Below, piece after piece: positions 35,607 through 45,407 of a DNA stretch of 64,000 nucleotides (the stretch's first letter is position 1; every line of letters starts with the position of its first letter). A program made the translations under genes and the position numbers. Below the pieces are notes generated by a model. It worked only from the letters and a program-made list of their open reading frames with translations, made no database searches and had not been told where the DNA came from. Origin of the DNA: Arenibacter sp. F26102 (lineage in GTDB: Bacteria > Bacteroidota > Bacteroidia > Flavobacteriales > Flavobacteriaceae); the NCBI RefSeq assembly GCF_023015865.1, contig NZ_JALKBC010000006.1:62001-126000 (forward strand). Reading direction: 5' to 3'.

Positions 35607-38600
35607 ATGTTTTCAAAAAATTTCAAGAAATGGGACACCATCACTGGATGGTTTGTTTTTTTTATAGCCCTTATAACTTATGCCATAACCGTTGAACCCA
35701 CTAGTAGTTTTTGGGATGCAGGTGAATATATTTCAACAGCGGCCAAACTACAGGTAGGACACCCACCAGGAGCACCTTTATTGCAGATGATCGGGGCATT
35801 TATGGCCATGTTTGCCTTTGAACCTACACACGTTGCCAAGATGGTAAACCTTGTTTCGGGGGTTTCCAGCGCATTCACCATACTTTTTATGTTTTGGACC
35901 ATAACCAACCTCACCAAAAAGCTTATTTCCAAGGAAGAAGTTATTACCAATAGCAGGGCTTTGGCAATTTTAGGTAGTGGATTGGTGGGATCTCTAGCCT
36001 TTACCTTTACGGATAGTTTTTGGTTTAACGCCACAGAAACAGAGGTCTACGCCATGGCCAGTTTAATTATGTCATTATTGCTATGGCTTGGATTAAAATG
36101 GGTGGACGACTTGGAGAATCCACGAGGCAATAAGTGGATCGTACTCATCTCCTATGTAGTAGGACTCACCTTCGGTATTCAATTTATGGGCTTCCTGGCC
36201 ATACCGACCATTGGCCTCTTGTATTATTTTAAAACCTACAAAACAACCACAATTAAAAATTTCCTTTTAGCCAATATTATTGTAGTGGCCATTTTAATGT
36301 TGGTGTATAAGTTTTCTTTGACCTATGTATTGAAAGTCTTTGGTTGGAGCGAAGTATTTTTCATCAATACTATTGGATTGCCATTTAACTCGGGTACCAT
36401 AATTATGGGGCTCATTTTTATTGCTGTCTTTTACTGGGTGTTGCGCTATACACGCAACAACAACTTTACCACAGCCAATACTATAGTACTTTGCCTGATG
36501 TTTTTATTTTTAGGGTTCTCTTCATGGTTAATGTTACCTATTAGAGCAAATGCCGATGTGGTAATCAACGAAAACGACCCGTCGGATGCCCGATCTCTAT
36601 TGGCTTATTACAACAGGGAACAGTACCCAGGAGTAGACAGTCCAGTCTATGGCGCGTACTATTCGGACACTTTTGCTCCTGCAGGGGACGATAAAGACGA
36701 GAAACCCAAATACGAAAAAGATTTAAAGGCCGGAAAATACATTATAGTCAACAATTACAAAGATGCCTTACAAGGTCCAAATCCTAAACACGTTGGACTT
36801 CTTCCCCGGATGTGGAGTGAACAGAATGCCGAGAACTATATGAAGTATTTTGATCCGCTGACTTTTAAGATCAAATCCGATTACCTTGGAAACAATGAAC
36901 TAAGGGATGCCGTAAACCAATTTAAGGACGGTTATGCCAAGGGAGAAATAGACACCGCCCAATACATGAGATTCCTTAGGGAGTTTGGCGAATATATTGA
37001 TGTTGAACCACCAACGGTCATGCAAAATGTTAAATACATGTTGGAATTTCAATTCGGCTATATGTATTGGCGCTATTTTATGTGGAATTATGTTGGTAAG
37101 CAAGATGATATTCAAGGGAGATATGACAATCATGGTAACTGGTTGAGCGGCATAAACTTTATAGATAGTGCCAGGCTCGGAAGTCAGGAAAACCTCCCTA
37201 GCGATATTAAGAACAACAAGGGAAGAAACACTTATTTCTTCCTGCCATTGCTATTGGGAATTATTGGCCTTGTTTTCCAAATAAGCAAGAATCCCAAACA
37301 ATTTTGGGCATTGTTCGTGTTCTTTATGTTCACCGGTATTGCCATACAGTTTTATACAAATCCAGCCATTTTTCAGCCCAGGGAACGAGATTATTCCCTT
37401 GTAGGCTCATTCTATGTTTTCGGCATATGGATAGGTTTGGGTGTCTACGGACTTTTTGACGAATTTCAAAAACTATTGAACCCTAAAATATTGGCTCCCG
37501 GCATTACTGTTTTATGCCTTTTGGCCGTGCCAGGAGTTCTGGCATTCCAAAATTGGGACGATCACGACAGGTCTAACAGGTTTACTACCAAATCCACTGC
37601 AATGGCCTATTTGCAATCTACCAAGGAGGACTCCGGTGCCATTTTGTTCACCATTGGGGACAACGATACTTTCCCATTGTGGTACGCTCAGGAAATTGAA
37701 GGATTCCGGACAGATGTACGCGTGGTCAACACCAGCCTTTTTGCCACTGATTGGTATATAGACCAAATGAAAAAGAAGGCCTATGAAAGCGACCCAATAC
37801 CTTCCCAACTTACCCATGAGGTTTATCGTTGGGGTTCAAGGGATGCTATTTACTTTAACGAGCTCACAGAAAGCAGATGGGACATTAAAGACTTTATGAA
37901 TTGGGTAGGCAGTGACAAAGAACAAACCAAATTTAGAAGTATCTTACAGAAGAAAGGTGCAGATTTGAGTCAGTATTCCGAAAGCAATCTAGATGTTGTA
38001 TATTATCCAACCAATAAAATTAGGGTTCCGGTAAATAAGAAAAACGTCTTGGAGAGCGGCTTGGTCAAAGCAAAGGACTCGGCCCTTATTGTGGACTACA
38101 TAGATATTGACCTTCCCAAAAGTGCCTTGCCCAAAAACCGTATCCTTATGTTGGATATTATTGCCAACAATGACTGGAAACGCCCTATATATTTCTCTGG
38201 AGGAAGTTTTGACCCGGCAGAGTATATCTGGATGAAAGACTACCTTCAATTGGATGGACTTGTTTACAAATTGGTCCCCATTAAAACAACGAACAGAAGT
38301 TCTTACGAGATGGGCAGGGTAGATGGCGACCTTATGTACGACATTGTAAAACAATGGGATTGGGGAAATGCCGGAAGCCCGAATATTTACCACGATCCAC
38401 AGACCCGTACACAGGCACTATCATTCAGAGGTAATTTGGCCCGACTTACAGAAACCTTGATCAACGAGAACAAGATAGAAAAAGCCAAAGATGTCATTAA
38501 TATTGCCATGGAAAACATGCCCGTGGAATATTTCGGTTACTACGCCTTTGTTGAGCCCTTTGTAGATGGATATTTCAAAGTAGGGGAAACCGAAAAGGCT

Positions 38601-38939
38601 AGAAATCTATTTCAAAAACTTAAAAGGATCTATCAGGAAAAATTGGATTATTACGCCAACCTACCCTTTGAGGAGCAACGCCTTTTTCTGGATGAAATTA
38701 TTCCGGATTTGGAGGCCTACAGCAGAAATATAGATATACTGATCACCAATCAGGATAAGGAGATTGCTGAAAAGGAGACCCTAATCTTTAATGAATATAT
38801 CGCGAAGTTTGAACGATTTTACCGTAACGACCCCATGGAGCAAATACAGGCTCCGACCTCCGATCCGGATTTAATGGACTCCACAACTATGGATGCCATT
38901 CCGGAAGAAGAATTGGACAGCATTGCAATACCCGAATAA
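35607..38939 (+). CDS. DUF2723-family multi-pass membrane protein, predicted GT-C-like glycosyltransferase
   Basis: A 1110-aa protein. The N-terminal ~360 residues hold many transmembrane helices and the family core 'SFWDAGEYISTAAKLQVGHPPGAPLLQMIG' (D37/E40 region; quoted here across two adjacent motifs, FWDAGEY and GHPPGAPL). The short acidic-aromatic motif after the first helix is similar to the catalytic Asp loop of GT-C protein mannosyltransferases. A second membrane block (about residues 545-640) and a soluble C-terminal region with TPR-like helices follow. DUF2723 proteins are almost universal in Bacteroidota. A role in protein or lipid glycosylation at the inner membrane is predicted from the fold, not demonstrated here. 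Confidence 0.8.
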   Translation: MFSKNFKKWDTITGWFVFFIALITYAITVEPTSSFWDAGEYISTAAKLQVGHPPGAPLLQMIGAFMAMFAFEPTHVAKMVNLVSGVSSAFTILFMFWTITNLTKKLISKEEVITNSRALAILGSGLVGSLAFTFTDSFWFNATETEVYAMASLIMSLLLWLGLKWVDDLENPRGNKWIVLISYVVGLTFGIQFMGFLAIPTIGLLYYFKTYKTTTIKNFLLANIIVVAILMLVYKFSLTYVLKVFGWSEVFFINTIGLPFNSGTIIMGLIFIAVFYWVLRYTRNNNFTTANTIVLCLMFLFLGFSSWLMLPIRANADVVINENDPSDARSLLAYYNREQYPGVDSPVYGAYYSDTFAPAGDDKDEKPKYEKDLKAGKYIIVNNYKDALQGPNPKHVGLLPRMWSEQNAENYMKYFDPLTFKIKSDYLGNNELRDAVNQFKDGYAKGEIDTAQYMRFLREFGEYIDVEPPTVMQNVKYMLEFQFGYMYWRYFMWNYVGKQDDIQGRYDNHGNWLSGINFIDSARLGSQENLPSDIKNNKGRNTYFFLPLLLGIIGLVFQISKNPKQFWALFVFFMFTGIAIQFYTNPAIFQPRERDYSLVGSFYVFGIWIGLGVYGLFDEFQKLLNPKILAPGITVLCLLAVPGVLAFQNWDDHDRSNRFTTKSTAMAYLQSTKEDSGAILFTIGDNDTFPLWYAQEIEGFRTDVRVVNTSLFATDWYIDQMKKKAYESDPIPSQLTHEVYRWGSRDAIYFNELTESRWDIKDFMNWVGSDKEQTKFRSILQKKGADLSQYSESNLDVVYYPTNKIRVPVNKKNVLESGLVKAKDSALIVDYIDIDLPKSALPKNRILMLDIIANNDWKRPIYFSGGSFDPAEYIWMKDYLQLDGLVYKLVPIKTTNRSSYEMGRVDGDLMYDIVKQWDWGNAGSPNIYHDPQTRTQALSFRGNLARLTETLINENKIEKAKDVINIAMENMPVEYFGYYAFVEPFVDGYFKVGETEKARNLFQKLKRIYQEKLDYYANLPFEEQRLFLDEIIPDLEAYSRNIDILITNQDKEIAEKETLIFNEYIAKFERFYRNDPMEQIQAPTSDPDLMDSTTMDAIPEEELDSIAIPE

Positions 38940-38944
38940 GGGAT

Positions 38945-38977
38945 AAAAAAAACCGAGACATGTGTCTCGGTTTTTTT
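38945..38977. terminator. Bidirectional terminator between the DUF2723 and thioredoxin-like genes
   Basis: AACCGAGACA (38951-38960) and TGTCTCGGTT (38963-38972) pair around a 2-nt spacer. An A-run precedes and a T-run follows, so the hairpin can terminate transcription from both converging genes. Confidence 0.9.
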
Positions 38978-38993
38978 ATGCGTTTTAAATTAG

Positions 38994-39290
38994 TTATAAA
39001 TATTCATTGAGTATTCCGATGAGGGTATTTGCATCCTGTTCCCCACTTTGCCTCCAGACCATTTCGCCTTTCTTGTATATCATCAGGGTAGGCAATCCTT
39101 TCACTCTCAACGCCTGGGATAGTTCCTTATTCTTATCCACATCGATCTTAATAACTTTGCCCTTATCGCCCAAAGCGGCGGCTACATCCCTTAATACAGG
39201 GTGCATGGCTGTTGACTGTTCGTTCCACTCTGCGTAAAAATCCAATAGCACGGGAACATTTATATCAATTAATTCACCAAATTTAGACAT
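38994..39290 (-). CDS. Thioredoxin-fold protein lacking the CxxC active site
   Basis: A 98-aa protein with the full thioredoxin pattern: 'VPVLLDFYAEW', 'VIKIDVDKNKELSQALRVKGLPTLMIYKKGE' (in two parts) with the cis-Pro 'GLPT'. At the active site, W-C-G-P-C is replaced by W-N-E-Q-S in 'AEWNEQSTAMHP', and the protein has no cysteine at all. Ordinary thiol-disulfide exchange is impossible. It may be a scaffold or binding protein, or a non-redox chaperone. No frame shift is apparent, and the rest of the fold looks well kept. The gene is convergent with the DUF2723 gene and 90 bp downstream of the metallophosphoesterase. Confidence 0.82.
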   Translation of the reverse strand: MSKFGELIDINVPVLLDFYAEWNEQSTAMHPVLRDVAAALGDKGKVIKIDVDKNKELSQALRVKGLPTLMIYKKGEMVWRQSGEQDANTLIGILNEYL

Positions 39291-39380
39291 ATATATACGT
39301 TGTGTTATAAATCAAAAATAAGAAAAAATGTTAAAATACAACTAGTGCTATCATTTTTGTAGAGAAGGTTGTTGTTAAAT

Positions 39381-40610
39381 TCACGTTAAAGACCTCTTTT
39401 TTAGGGTTATTACCGTAATTTCCGGCCAGATACCTACCCTTCCAGGGTAACCCAAAAACCCAAATCCCCGGTTTACATTAATCATTTGGCCCAATTCCTC
39501 GTACACCCCTGCCCAATACTTATACCTCCACTTTGCAGGACTCCATTTGACCCATCCAGGAATTTCTATACCAAATTGCATACCATGGGTATGTCCGCTT
39601 AAAGTTAGATGATAATGGTAATCATCCTTTAGGACTTGGTCTTCCCAATGGGAGGGGTCATGGCTCATTAAAATTTTAAAATCGTCCTTATTAATTTTGG
39701 ATACGGCCTTTTTAAGGTCACCCGCTTTTTTAAAACCTCCCCTACCCCAATTTTCGACTCCGATCAAGGCAATCCTATCCTCTCCTTTCTGCAAATACCT
39801 GCTATCGTTGAGCAATAGATCAAAACCCATTTCCTTTTGTAAATTTTTCAGGTCGATCAAATTGTTTCTCTTGGCTTCTTCCGTCTCCCAATCCACATAA
39901 TCCCCGTAATCATGATTCCCTAGTACTGAAAATTTACCGTCCTTGGCACTCAATGTTGAAAACAGATCTTTCCAAGGCAACATCTCCTCTGCCATATTAT
40001 TTACCATGTCGCCGGTAAAAAGCAATAAATCGCTTTTTTGCCGATTAATAAGGTTTATTGCGTATTCAATTTTCTCCCTATTATCAAAACTGCCACTGTG
40101 CACATCCGATATTTGTGTAATTTGATACCCATCGAAGCTACTTGGCAAATCATCAAATTCCAAATTATATTTAAGCACTTTAAAATTGTACTTCCCCTTC
40201 AACATACCGTACAACAATGCGGAAAATGGCAATGCTGCTATACCCATGGCCGTTGTACTCAAGAAACGTCTGCGCTGTGGTAGACTAAATTCCTTTGTTC
40301 CCCCAAATATTTTATGATAGCCTGCGGAAAGAAACCTAAAAATATCCTCGGAGAATAAAAAAATAATAGTAATCAACTTAAAAGTGAGCATAGCAAGCAA
40401 GAGACCAAATGCGTAACTCTTTGGAACACTCAACACCCTACCCGGGTCATCGCCCATTGTAAACTGATAGATGAAATTCCCTATAACAAAGAGCGATAAG
40501 ACCATATAGGCATAATAGACCCAAGGGTAGCGGGTAGCAGCCCTTAAAGCCTGTAATGTATATATCCCAAGAGTAATATAAATAACAATGAAAACAATCC
40601 AACGAAGCAT
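39381..40610 (-). CDS. Membrane metallophosphoesterase
   Basis: A 409-aa protein with three or four N-terminal transmembrane segments (MLRWIVFIVIYITLGIYTL, VYYAYMVLSLFVIGNFIYQF, FGLLLAMLTFKLITIIFLF) and a calcineurin-like phosphoesterase domain. The metal ligands are visible in order: 'ISDVHSGS' (D-x-H), 'LLLFTGDMVNN' (GD), 'VLGNHDYGDY' (GNHD), 'LMSHDP' and 'LSGHTHGMQFG' (GHxH). These YaeI/YkuE-like enzymes act on phosphoesters of lipids or nucleotides. The substrate here is unknown. The start at ATG 40610 leads directly into the first hydrophobic segment. It is 50 bp downstream of cutC on the same strand. Confidence 0.88.
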   Translation of the reverse strand: MLRWIVFIVIYITLGIYTLQALRAATRYPWVYYAYMVLSLFVIGNFIYQFTMGDDPGRVLSVPKSYAFGLLLAMLTFKLITIIFLFSEDIFRFLSAGYHKIFGGTKEFSLPQRRRFLSTTAMGIAALPFSALLYGMLKGKYNFKVLKYNLEFDDLPSSFDGYQITQISDVHSGSFDNREKIEYAINLINRQKSDLLLFTGDMVNNMAEEMLPWKDLFSTLSAKDGKFSVLGNHDYGDYVDWETEEAKRNNLIDLKNLQKEMGFDLLLNDSRYLQKGEDRIALIGVENWGRGGFKKAGDLKKAVSKINKDDFKILMSHDPSHWEDQVLKDDYHYHLTLSGHTHGMQFGIEIPGWVKWSPAKWRYKYWAGVYEELGQMINVNRGFGFLGYPGRVGIWPEITVITLKKRSLT

Positions 40611-40660
40611 CCCTTAATTTTTTAGTAAAGATATTGGTTTCTAAACCTTTAAATATCTTT

Positions 40661-41389
40661 TTATTTTTCTTTAACTAGGCGGACAACTTCTTTCAGGGTA
40701 GCCATATGACTAATGGCTATTTCATCGTCCCTAAGGAAGCTGGGGGTGCTCATTGGAACTACAGGTATCTGATCAAGAGTCTTATGAAATTTTATACCGG
40801 TCAAATGTATTGCTCCAAAACCTTTCTTCTTGAATTCCAACACATTGGCATCCAGTATACCACCTCCTGGCATAATAACAGTTCTCTTGGATTTTTTCTG
40901 CAGCTTTGACAATAGGTCGATTCCAGCGACCGAAGAATTTTGTTGTCCAGAGCTCAAAATGGTATCTACTTCCAGTCCCTCCAATTGCTGTAACGTTGCC
41001 ATAGGACCACTAACCCAATCAAATGCTCTATGGAAGGTAAATTGCATAGGCCTGGATAATTTGATCAATTCTTTAGTTCTTTCAACATCCAGAGTAAAGT
41101 CCTTGTATAACACTCCTGAAACAATCCCATTAAAACCCAGTTCTTTGCACAGTGCAATATCTTTCTTCATTATCTCAAACTCTAGATTGGAATAGGTAAA
41201 GTCGCCACTTCTAGGCCTGATCAATACATTTACAGGAATAGAAACGTACTCCTTTATCAATTTCAGCAGTCCAAAAGAAGGAGTTGTCCCCCCTCCTGCT
41301 AGTTCAGTACATAATTCAATTCGGTCAGCACCAGCTTTTTGGGCATTTACCGCAGATTCTAAAGAATTGGCGCATACTTCTACAATCAT
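40661..41389 (-). CDS. cutC: CutC-family protein
   Basis: ATG at 41389 (242 aa) gives the canonical CutC start MIVEVCANSLESAVNAQKAGADRIELC; the longer frame starts at a GTG twelve codons earlier. Other family blocks are 'ELAGGGTTPSFG', 'IRPRSGDF', 'FTFHRAFDWV', 'ILSSGQQ' and 'IMPGGGILDANV'. CutC is a TIM-barrel protein linked historically to copper homeostasis, although the catalytic function is uncertain. The gene is divergent from the Ntn hydrolase, with only 42 bp between start codons, so the two promoters must overlap or lie inside the genes. Confidence 0.92.
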   Translation of the reverse strand: MIVEVCANSLESAVNAQKAGADRIELCTELAGGGTTPSFGLLKLIKEYVSIPVNVLIRPRSGDFTYSNLEFEIMKKDIALCKELGFNGIVSGVLYKDFTLDVERTKELIKLSRPMQFTFHRAFDWVSGPMATLQQLEGLEVDTILSSGQQNSSVAGIDLLSKLQKKSKRTVIMPGGGILDANVLEFKKKGFGAIHLTGIKFHKTLDQIPVVPMSTPSFLRDDEIAISHMATLKEVVRLVKEK

Positions 41390-41431
41390 ATTTCTTATAT
41401 TTAGGACCTTAAAATTAAGTAACACATTCTT

Positions 41432-42427
41432 ATGAAAAGAAGAAATTTCCTTAAAAATTCCACCCTAAGTACCGCCGGAATAATTTCAGCGCCACTTTTT
41501 GCATCCTGCCCAGAAACAAAAAAGGAACTACCTCCACTTGCAAATACCCCAGTAAGTATAAAACCTATTGTAATCTGCACTTGGAATTTTAAGAATGCAA
41601 CAGCAAAGGCCTGGGATGTTTTAGAAAAAGGAGGCTCTTCATTGGATGCAGTAGAACAAGGGGTAATGGTAGAGGAAGCAGATCTTAGCAATGAAACCGT
41701 TGGTAGCGGAGGTAGACCGGATAGGGATGGCCATGTTACCTTGGACGCCTGTATTATGGACAAAGATGGCAATTGTGGGGCAGTGCTCTGCATGGAAAAT
41801 ATAGCCCACCCTATTTCCGTTGCAAGAAAGGTAATGGAAGATACACCCCATGTAATGTTGGCCGGAAAAGGAGCGGAACAGTTTGCTTATGAAAAAGGAT
41901 TCCCAAAAACCAATTTACTGACCGAAAAAGCCAAAAAAGATTGGCTGGAGTGGAAAAAGAAATCTAAATACGAAACCATTATCAACATAGAAAACCACGA
42001 CACCATAGGCATGCTGGCCATTGATAAAAATGGTGATATAGCAGGAGCCTGTACCACAAGTGGAATGGGTTACAAAATGGCCGGGCGGGTTGGCGACTCC
42101 CCTATTATTGGTGCCGGATTATTTGTAGACAACGAAGTTGGCGGGGCAACAGCAACAGGAGTCGGGGAAGAAGTTGTACGAACGGTTGGCAGTTTCTTGA
42201 TCGTGGAACTAATGCGGCAAGGGAAATCGCCACAGGAAGCCTGCGAGGAAGGTGTAAGACGGATTATGGAAAAGAACAAGGACAGAAGGGATTTCCAAAT
42301 TGGCTTTATTGCCATCAATAAGAATGGAGAAACTGGTGGATACTGCATACATCCTGGATTTAGCTATAGTAGCTTTACAGAGGCAGGACAAACCAACAAC
42401 ACAACGGAGACTTTTTTGAAATCCTAA
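41432..42427 (+). CDS. N4-(beta-N-acetylglucosaminyl)-L-asparaginase-type Ntn hydrolase
   Basis: A 331-aa exported enzyme of the glycosylasparaginase family. The N-terminus MKRRNFLKNSTLSTAGIISAPLF is a Tat-like signal. The autocleavage/catalytic site is Thr in 'ENHDTIGMLAID', where the new N-terminal Thr would be the nucleophile of the beta subunit. 'GSGGRPDRDGHVTLDACIMD' and 'GAGLFVDNEVGGATATGVGEEVVR' (two blocks) bind the substrate as in the flavobacterial homologue. It removes asparagine from GlcNAc-Asn left by N-glycan breakdown. It is 46 bp upstream of polA but is functionally unrelated to it. Confidence 0.88.
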   Translation: MKRRNFLKNSTLSTAGIISAPLFASCPETKKELPPLANTPVSIKPIVICTWNFKNATAKAWDVLEKGGSSLDAVEQGVMVEEADLSNETVGSGGRPDRDGHVTLDACIMDKDGNCGAVLCMENIAHPISVARKVMEDTPHVMLAGKGAEQFAYEKGFPKTNLLTEKAKKDWLEWKKKSKYETIINIENHDTIGMLAIDKNGDIAGACTTSGMGYKMAGRVGDSPIIGAGLFVDNEVGGATATGVGEEVVRTVGSFLIVELMRQGKSPQEACEEGVRRIMEKNKDRRDFQIGFIAINKNGETGGYCIHPGFSYSSFTEAGQTNNTTETFLKS

Positions 42428-42473
42428 ATATCTATTTCACAAAACCCAAATCTTTTAATAAGAATCAAAAATA

Positions 42474-45320
42474 ATGGCAGAACAAAAGAGACTTTTTTTA
42501 CTTGATGCATACGCACTGATTTTTCGGGGCTACTACGCACTTATCAAAAATCCAAGAATCAACTCCAAGGGAATGGATACCTCTGCCATAATGGGATTTA
42601 TGAATTCTTTATTGGACGTAATAAGAAGGGAAAAACCAGATCATTTGGCAGTTTGTTTTGACAAGGGAGGAAGTGCGGACCGTACGGAAATGTTCTCAGA
42701 ATACAAAGCCAATAGGGATGCCACTCCAGATGCCATAAAAATAGCCGTGCCCTACATCCAAAACATTTTGAAAGCCATGCATATTCCGGTAGTGGAATTG
42801 GAAGGAATGGAGGCCGATGATATTATTGGCACCTTGGCCAAGCAGGCGGAAAAGGAGGACTATAAGGTATTTATGGTTACCCCGGATAAAGATTTTGGAC
42901 AGCTAGTATCCGAAAACATATTTATGTACCGCCCAGCCAGAATGGGCAACGGAATTGAAATTTGGGGCATTCCTGAAGTCCAAAAACGATTTGGCGTTGA
43001 ACGCCCGGAACAAGTTATAGACTATCTGGGAATGATGGGTGATGCTAGTGACAACATCCCAGGATTACCTGGAGTTGGCGACAAAACAGCCAAAAAATTC
43101 ATCGAGGAATTCGGTTCTATGGAAAATTTGCTTGCCAATACAGATAAATTGAAAGGCAAAATGAAGGAAAAAGTCCAAGAAAATGCCGAACTCGGAATCC
43201 TATCCAAAAAACTGGCCACCATATTTGTGGATTGCGACGTAACCTTTAACGCCAAGGATTATGAACTCTCTATGCCCGATGGCGAAAAAGTTCAGGAGAT
43301 TTTCGAGGAATTGGAATTCCGTAGACTTAAGGACCAATTTCTTAAACTCTTTTCAGAGGAATCTGATGAAGCCAACACAGATGATCAAAAACAGGACAAC
43401 AGCCCTGTTTCAAAAAAGAAACCCGCGGAAGCCGGCGGCGGTCAATTTTCATTATTCGGTGGTGACGGTCAAGTTACCGGAGGCACTATAAAAGAGGTAT
43501 CCAGCAGAAAAAATATTACCGAAGTTTCACATATATACCAAAGCGTTCTTCCCGGTATGTCCATGAAACTTTTTGTCCAGAATTTAATGAAGCAGGCCTC
43601 CGTTTGTTTTGACACGGAAACTACAGGATTAAATCCACTTACGGCCGAATTGGTAGGCATTGCATTTAGCTGGGAGGCCGGAAAAGGTTTCTATATTCCC
43701 TTTCCCGAAGACAGAAAGGAAGCCCAGAACATTATTGAACAATTAAGGCCATTTTTTGAAGCGGAAGGGATTGAAAAAATTGGGCAGAACTTAAAATACG
43801 ATATTAAGGTACTGCACAAATACAATGTATCCGTAAAAGGCAAATGTTTTGACACCATGCTGGCCCACTACCTAATTAACCCGGACATGCGCCACAATAT
43901 GGATGTACTGGCGGAAACATATTTAAACTACACCCCAGTTTCCATAACCGAACTCATAGGTAAAAAAGGAAAAAACCAATTGTCCATGAAGGATGTTCCT
44001 TTGGAAAAGCAAACCGAATATGCGGTGGAGGATGCAGATATCACTTTTCAATTGGCCCAGCACTTTAGGCCGGAATTGAAAGAGGCTAACACCGAAGAAT
44101 TATTTAATAACATAGAGATTCCCCTTTTACATGTCTTGGCGGATATGGAACAGGAAGGCATCAATTTGGATAAGGCATTTTTGAATTCGCTCGCCAAGGA
44201 TTTGGACGACGACATAAAAAACTTGGAATTAAAGATTTTCGAGGAAGCAGGACAAGAATTCAATATAGCTTCACCAAAACAATTGGGCGAAATACTTTTC
44301 GATAAATTGAAGTTGGTAGACAAACCCAAAAAAACCAAAACAGGTCAATATTCCACGGCCGAAGATGTACTTTCCTATCTAGCAAAAGACCATGAAATTA
44401 TCCAAAGTGTATTAGAATATCGCGGACTAAGCAAATTAAAAAGCACCTATGTGGATGCCTTACCGGAACAAATAGAGGAAAGCACCGGCAGGGTACATAC
44501 GGATTATATGCAAACGGTGGCAGCTACGGGCAGATTGAGTAGCAACAACCCTAACCTACAAAACATACCTATACGTACAGAACGAGGAAGACAGGTAAGG
44601 AAGGCATTTATTCCAAGAAACGAAAATTACACCTTATTGGCGGCAGATTATTCACAGATCGAATTACGGATAATTGCTGCATTAAGCGAGGAGACTACAA
44701 TGATAGAGGCCTTTAAGAACGGAGAGGATATTCACGCTTCTACAGCGTCCAAAGTATTTAACATTCCCTTGGAAGAGGTGACCAGAGAACAGCGAAGCAA
44801 TGCCAAGACTGTAAATTTCGGAATCATATACGGAGTATCGGCTTTCGGATTGAGCAACCAAACGGACCTATCCCGTGCCGAAGCCAAAGAACTAATAGAT
44901 ACCTATTATAAGACCTACCCCAAATTACGCAATTACATAAGCCAACAAATAGATTTCGCTAGAGAAAATGGATATGTCCAGACAGTTCTGGGCCGGAGAA
45001 GGTACCTTAAGGACATTAACGGCAGCAATGCCATTGTTCGTGGAGCTGCGGAACGCAATGCCGTAAACGCCCCTATACAAGGAAGTGCCGCGGATATCAT
45101 AAAAATTGCGATGATCAATATTCACAAAAAGCTTAAAGAAGGAAATTATAAAAGCAAAATGCTCCTACAAGTACATGATGAATTGGTCTTTGATGTATAT
45201 AAACCCGAATTGGAGGAATTAAAAACAATGATCAAATCGGAGATGGAAAACGCCTACAAATTATCCGTACCATTGGATGTGGAACTGGGTGTTGGGAACA
45301 ACTGGTTGGAGGCCCATTAA
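42474..45320 (+). CDS. polA: DNA polymerase I
   Basis: A 948-aa enzyme with three domains. The 5'-nuclease domain (1-~290) begins 'LFLLDAYALIFRGYYAL' and contains 'MMGDASDNIPGLPGVGDKTA'. The 3'-5' exonuclease (about 370-560) keeps the ExoI motif 'CFDTETTGLNP' at about residue 378, so proofreading looks intact, unlike Bacillus Pol I. The polymerase domain has motif A 'LLAADYSQIELR' (about 722), motif B 'RSNAKTVNFGIIYG' (about 771) and motif C 'QVHDELVFD' (about 900). A low-complexity linker lies at about 295-350. It functions in Okazaki fragment processing and repair. The gene stands alone, ending in a bidirectional terminator. Confidence 0.97.
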   Translation: MAEQKRLFLLDAYALIFRGYYALIKNPRINSKGMDTSAIMGFMNSLLDVIRREKPDHLAVCFDKGGSADRTEMFSEYKANRDATPDAIKIAVPYIQNILKAMHIPVVELEGMEADDIIGTLAKQAEKEDYKVFMVTPDKDFGQLVSENIFMYRPARMGNGIEIWGIPEVQKRFGVERPEQVIDYLGMMGDASDNIPGLPGVGDKTAKKFIEEFGSMENLLANTDKLKGKMKEKVQENAELGILSKKLATIFVDCDVTFNAKDYELSMPDGEKVQEIFEELEFRRLKDQFLKLFSEESDEANTDDQKQDNSPVSKKKPAEAGGGQFSLFGGDGQVTGGTIKEVSSRKNITEVSHIYQSVLPGMSMKLFVQNLMKQASVCFDTETTGLNPLTAELVGIAFSWEAGKGFYIPFPEDRKEAQNIIEQLRPFFEAEGIEKIGQNLKYDIKVLHKYNVSVKGKCFDTMLAHYLINPDMRHNMDVLAETYLNYTPVSITELIGKKGKNQLSMKDVPLEKQTEYAVEDADITFQLAQHFRPELKEANTEELFNNIEIPLLHVLADMEQEGINLDKAFLNSLAKDLDDDIKNLELKIFEEAGQEFNIASPKQLGEILFDKLKLVDKPKKTKTGQYSTAEDVLSYLAKDHEIIQSVLEYRGLSKLKSTYVDALPEQIEESTGRVHTDYMQTVAATGRLSSNNPNLQNIPIRTERGRQVRKAFIPRNENYTLLAADYSQIELRIIAALSEETTMIEAFKNGEDIHASTASKVFNIPLEEVTREQRSNAKTVNFGIIYGVSAFGLSNQTDLSRAEAKELIDTYYKTYPKLRNYISQQIDFARENGYVQTVLGRRRYLKDINGSNAIVRGAAERNAVNAPIQGSAADIIKIAMINIHKKLKEGNYKSKMLLQVHDELVFDVYKPELEELKTMIKSEMENAYKLSVPLDVELGVGNNWLEAH

Positions 45321-45340
45321 GCCTAACCCTTAATAATCAA

Positions 45341-45386
45341 AAAGCGGAATGCAATTAGGTTCACCCCTTGGCATTCCGCTTTTTAT
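45341..45386. terminator. Bidirectional terminator after polA
   Basis: AAAGCGGAATGC (45341-45352) pairs with GCATTCCGCTTT (45371-45382). The stem is flanked by A's on the left and T's on the right, so it can serve both polA and the convergent lipoprotein gene. Confidence 0.88.
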
Positions 45387-45407
45387 TTTATCACTTTTTC
45401 CCGAATC

